Shown: piece by piece, positions 5,805 through 7,383 of the stretch
Position numbering within the stretch: the first letter of the stretch is position 1
How the letters are laid out: each line of letters begins with the position of its first letter
Assembly (NCBI GenBank): GCA_964250265.1
Contig: CAXUFG010000249.1
Coordinates: forward strand, 1-7,383
DNA length: 7,383 bases
Direction of reading: 5' to 3'
From: GCA-003244245 sp964250265
GTDB lineage: Bacteria; Actinomycetota; Actinomycetes; Mycobacteriales; Pseudonocardiaceae
Program-made: the position numbers and the translations under genes
The notes under the pieces: model-generated
The model's input: the letters and a program-made list of their open reading frames with translations, nothing else
What the model was told of the DNA's origin: nothing
Database searches by the model: none

Positions 5805-6863
5805 ATGATCGTGCATGGGTCGTTTCGCCTTTACTTGATCTTCGTTCGGGTTCTCGGCTGGCTGTGGTTGTTCGGCCGATGGTCGGCTTTGCTCGTTCTG
5901 CGCCACGAGGTCGCCGTGTTGCGCAGAGCCAACCCCAGGCCTTGGCTGGACTGGGCTGATCGTGCGGTGCTCGCCGCGCTCATCCGGCTGCTGCCCCCAG
6001 CGCTGCGCCAGTACCGTCTGGTCACCCGGGCACCATCTTGCGCTGGCACCGGCGCCTGATGTCCAGGAAGTGGACTTACCCGTCTCGCCCAGGCCGACCG
6101 CCGGTCAATGCCGAGACCGCCGCGCTGATCGAACGCCTCGCGACGGAGAACTGCTCCTGGAGGTACCGGAGGATCCAGGGTGAATTGCTCAAGCTCGGCC
6201 ACCGGATCAGCGCCTCAACGATCCGCCGGGTCCTCAAGGCCCTTGGGATCCCTCCGGCGCCGCAGCGCGTACGGACTTCACGTGGCGGCAGTTTCTGCGT
6301 ACTCAGGCATCGACGATGCTGGCCTGCGACTTCTTCCATGTGGATTGCGCGGTGGCCCTTCAGTGCATGTACTGCTTCTTCGTCCTGGAGGTCAGCTCCC
6401 GTTGTGTGCACATTGTCGGCATGACCACGAACCCGGACGGGCTTTGGACCGTACAGCGGATCCGGAATCTCTGATGGATCTCGGCGATCGCGCCTCACAG
6501 TCCGGTTCTTGGTCCGCGACCGTGCCGGGCAGTTCACTGCGTCGTTCGATGCGGTGCTGGCCAACGCCGGCATCACCGCGGTGAAGATTCCGCCCCGAAG
6601 TACTCGCGCGAACGCCCACGCGGAGCGGTTCGTGCTCACGGTCCGGACGGAGGTAACCGACCGGATGCTGATCTTCGGTGAACGGCACCTACGTGCTGTT
6701 CTGGCCGTGTACGCGCGGCACTACAACCGACGACGCCCGCACCGCGCGGTCCACCTCCAACCACCTCACCCCGACCACCCGATCGCCGATATCCCAAACG
6801 GAACGGATTAAGCGCCGGCCCGTCCTCGGCGGTCTGATCAACGAATACGAACCAGCCGCCTAA
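5805..6863 (+). pseudogene. DDE integrase-core transposase pseudogene with five frameshifts
   Basis: Read across frames, this is a nearly full-length (about 350-residue) integrase-core transposase common in actinobacteria. The pieces are LVLRHEVAVLRR and LDWADRAVLAALIRLLPPAL (frame 3, to about 6028), then LRWHRRLMSRKWTYP and IERLATENCSWRYRRIQGEL (frame 2, to about 6268). Next come TMLACDFFHVDCAVAL (frame 1, to a stop at 6472), a short LMDLGDRASQ (frame 3), VRDRAGQFTASFDAVLANAG and ANAHAERFVLTVRTEVTDRM (frame 2, to 6811), and RIKRRPVLGGLINEYEPAA (frame 3) ending at TAA 6861-6863. Candidate catalytic residues survive: Asp in DFFHVD (6328 or 6343), Asp in VRDRAG (6518-6520) and Glu in HAERF (6623-6625), with 34 residues between the last two. 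A few residues are also missing before LLVLRHE. The ATG at 5805 is the likely original start. The gene cannot make an active enzyme. Confidence 0.88.
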
Positions 6864-6900
6864 AAGACCAGGCCAACGCTGATGGCCGAGTTCTGGCACC

Positions 6901-6914
6901 CCACACATGTGTGG
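6901..6914. repeat. Perfect 14-bp palindrome CCACACATGTGTGG
   Basis: CCACACATGTGTGG is its own reverse complement and lies 37 bases after the end of the integrase pseudogene. It could be a dimeric protein-binding site or part of an element end. Nothing adjacent shows which gene it would serve. Confidence 0.4.
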
Positions 6915-7293
6915 AGGAAATGATCTTGGTCCCTTGATGCGCTCGCTTTACGGGTAAGCGCAATCGGCGCCCGATACGCGACCACTTCATCGCTGCCCCC
7001 GCAGCGCGTCCGCGCGACGCACCATGGTCACCGCGCCGCTGCAGGGCGGTAAGGGCTAGACGCGGCAACCCTCTGGCCCGGGATCCACAGCTGACCAGGC
7101 AAATCCTCCACCGTGCACACTGAGACCGTGACGGCGGAGCGTGCCTCCAGCCATCAGCTGCAAGGTCCTCCAGGCGCCAAGGACCCATCTACCGCACACC
7201 GCAACCATCCGGTGGACGGCCAGCCAGGCAAGTCACCCTGGTAGCTCGAATGCCACCAGAAATGCAACCACCGCCATCCACACCGAGCCGGGA

Positions 7294-7311
7294 ACTGATC
7301 ACAAGATCAGT
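7294..7311 (-). terminator. Hairpin downstream of tRNA-Ser, possible terminator
   Basis: On the minus strand, 20 bases after the tRNA's discriminator base, ACTGATC, a 4-base loop and GATCAGT form a perfect 7-bp stem. Its position fits a tRNA transcript terminator or processing signal. It lacks a T-tract, as many actinomycete terminators do. Confidence 0.5.
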
Positions 7312-7330
7312 GTTGCCTCTGGTAGAGGGG

Positions 7331-7383
7331 CGGAAGCGGAGGGATTCGAACCCCCGGTGCCTCTCGGCACGCTCGCTTTCAAG
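7331..7383 (-). tRNA. tRNA-Ser(UGA), 3' part only
   Basis: The reverse complement begins exactly at the anticodon loop, CTTGAAA, giving anticodon UGA for serine codon UCA. It continues with the 3' half of the anticodon stem (GCGAG) and a long variable arm (GTGCC-GAGA-GGCAC) typical of serine tRNA. Then come a T-arm GGGGG-TTCGAAT-CCCTC with one G-T pair, an acceptor strand CGCTTCC and discriminator G. CCA is not encoded. The 5' half, with the D-arm and the other acceptor strand, lies beyond the right edge of the window. tRNA-Ser genes are frequent integration sites for actinomycete mobile elements, which fits the debris to the left. Confidence 0.95.

Larger units (their letters stand above)
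6864..7330. other. Non-coding spacer between the integrase pseudogene and tRNA-Ser
   Basis: I find no convincing gene here on either strand: open frames exist but have no recognisable protein character or good start. It contains a 14-bp palindrome (6901-6914), an imperfect inverted repeat around 6944-6960 (CGCTT...AAGCG) and a hairpin beside the tRNA (7294-7311). The left part may include the right end of the integrase element. Confidence 0.5.

Noticed and set aside
6838..7188. 116-residue minus-strand open frame between the integrase remnant and the tRNA
   Set aside because: It overlaps the end of the integrase pseudogene, is Arg-rich, and has no recognisable motif or good ribosome binding site.
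7331..7341. CGGAAGCGGAG at the tRNA 3' end also occurs near 703-713, as a possible attachment-site pair
   Set aside because: Eleven bases is too short for a typical tRNA attachment repeat and the second copy lies inside effector coding sequence; no integrase gene pairs with it.
1..7383. CRISPR array or eCIS structural genes
   Set aside because: No regularly spaced direct repeats are visible, and no sheath, tube, baseplate or AAA+ ATPase sequence is encoded in either strand.

Overview
The window looks like chromosomal DNA of a high-GC actinomycete, most likely Streptomyces or a relative. Three things point there: GC-rich third codon positions, transposase/integrase families typical of actinobacteria, and a long-arm tRNA-Ser without encoded CCA. 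It is an accessory region made of two intact toxin-like genes set among decayed mobile-element pieces, and it abuts a tRNA gene on the right.

Layout, left to right. 1-507 holds fossils of a helix-turn-helix/DDE transposase spliced to a piece of a second actinobacterial protein family. 699-3560 (+) encodes a 953-residue multidomain protein. Its order is an N-terminal LALQR..GNAAV motif, a DUF4157 domain with an HELTH metalloprotease motif, a glycosyltransferase-like region with a DFD motif, a Ser-rich linker, a helical region, a basic linker and a C-terminal OTU-type cysteine protease domain. 3561-4263 holds minus-strand debris, including a serine-recombinase C-terminal fragment. 4369-5217 (-) encodes a 282-residue protein with the same LALQR..GN N-terminal motif but no DUF4157 domain, ending in a His-Me-finger type nuclease domain (GHLLN..LGGPG..NLTP). 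A near-consensus TTGACA/TATGAT promoter and a ribosome binding site point to a TTG start for it. 5805-6863 (+) is a DDE integrase pseudogene with five frameshifts. 7331-7383 (-) is the 3' part of tRNA-Ser(UGA).

DUF4157 and the LALQR..GN N-terminus are known hallmarks of cargo proteins of extracellular contractile injection systems (eCIS). I infer that the two intact genes are eCIS cargo: a bifunctional glycosyltransferase-like/deubiquitinase-like effector and a nuclease effector. No eCIS structural gene and no recognisable immunity gene lies in the window, so this would be an orphan cargo site served by an apparatus elsewhere in the genome. The genes converge and are separated by mobile-element debris, so they are not one operon. 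The OTU domain and the basic NLS-like clusters in both proteins hint at eukaryotic targets, but this is inference only.
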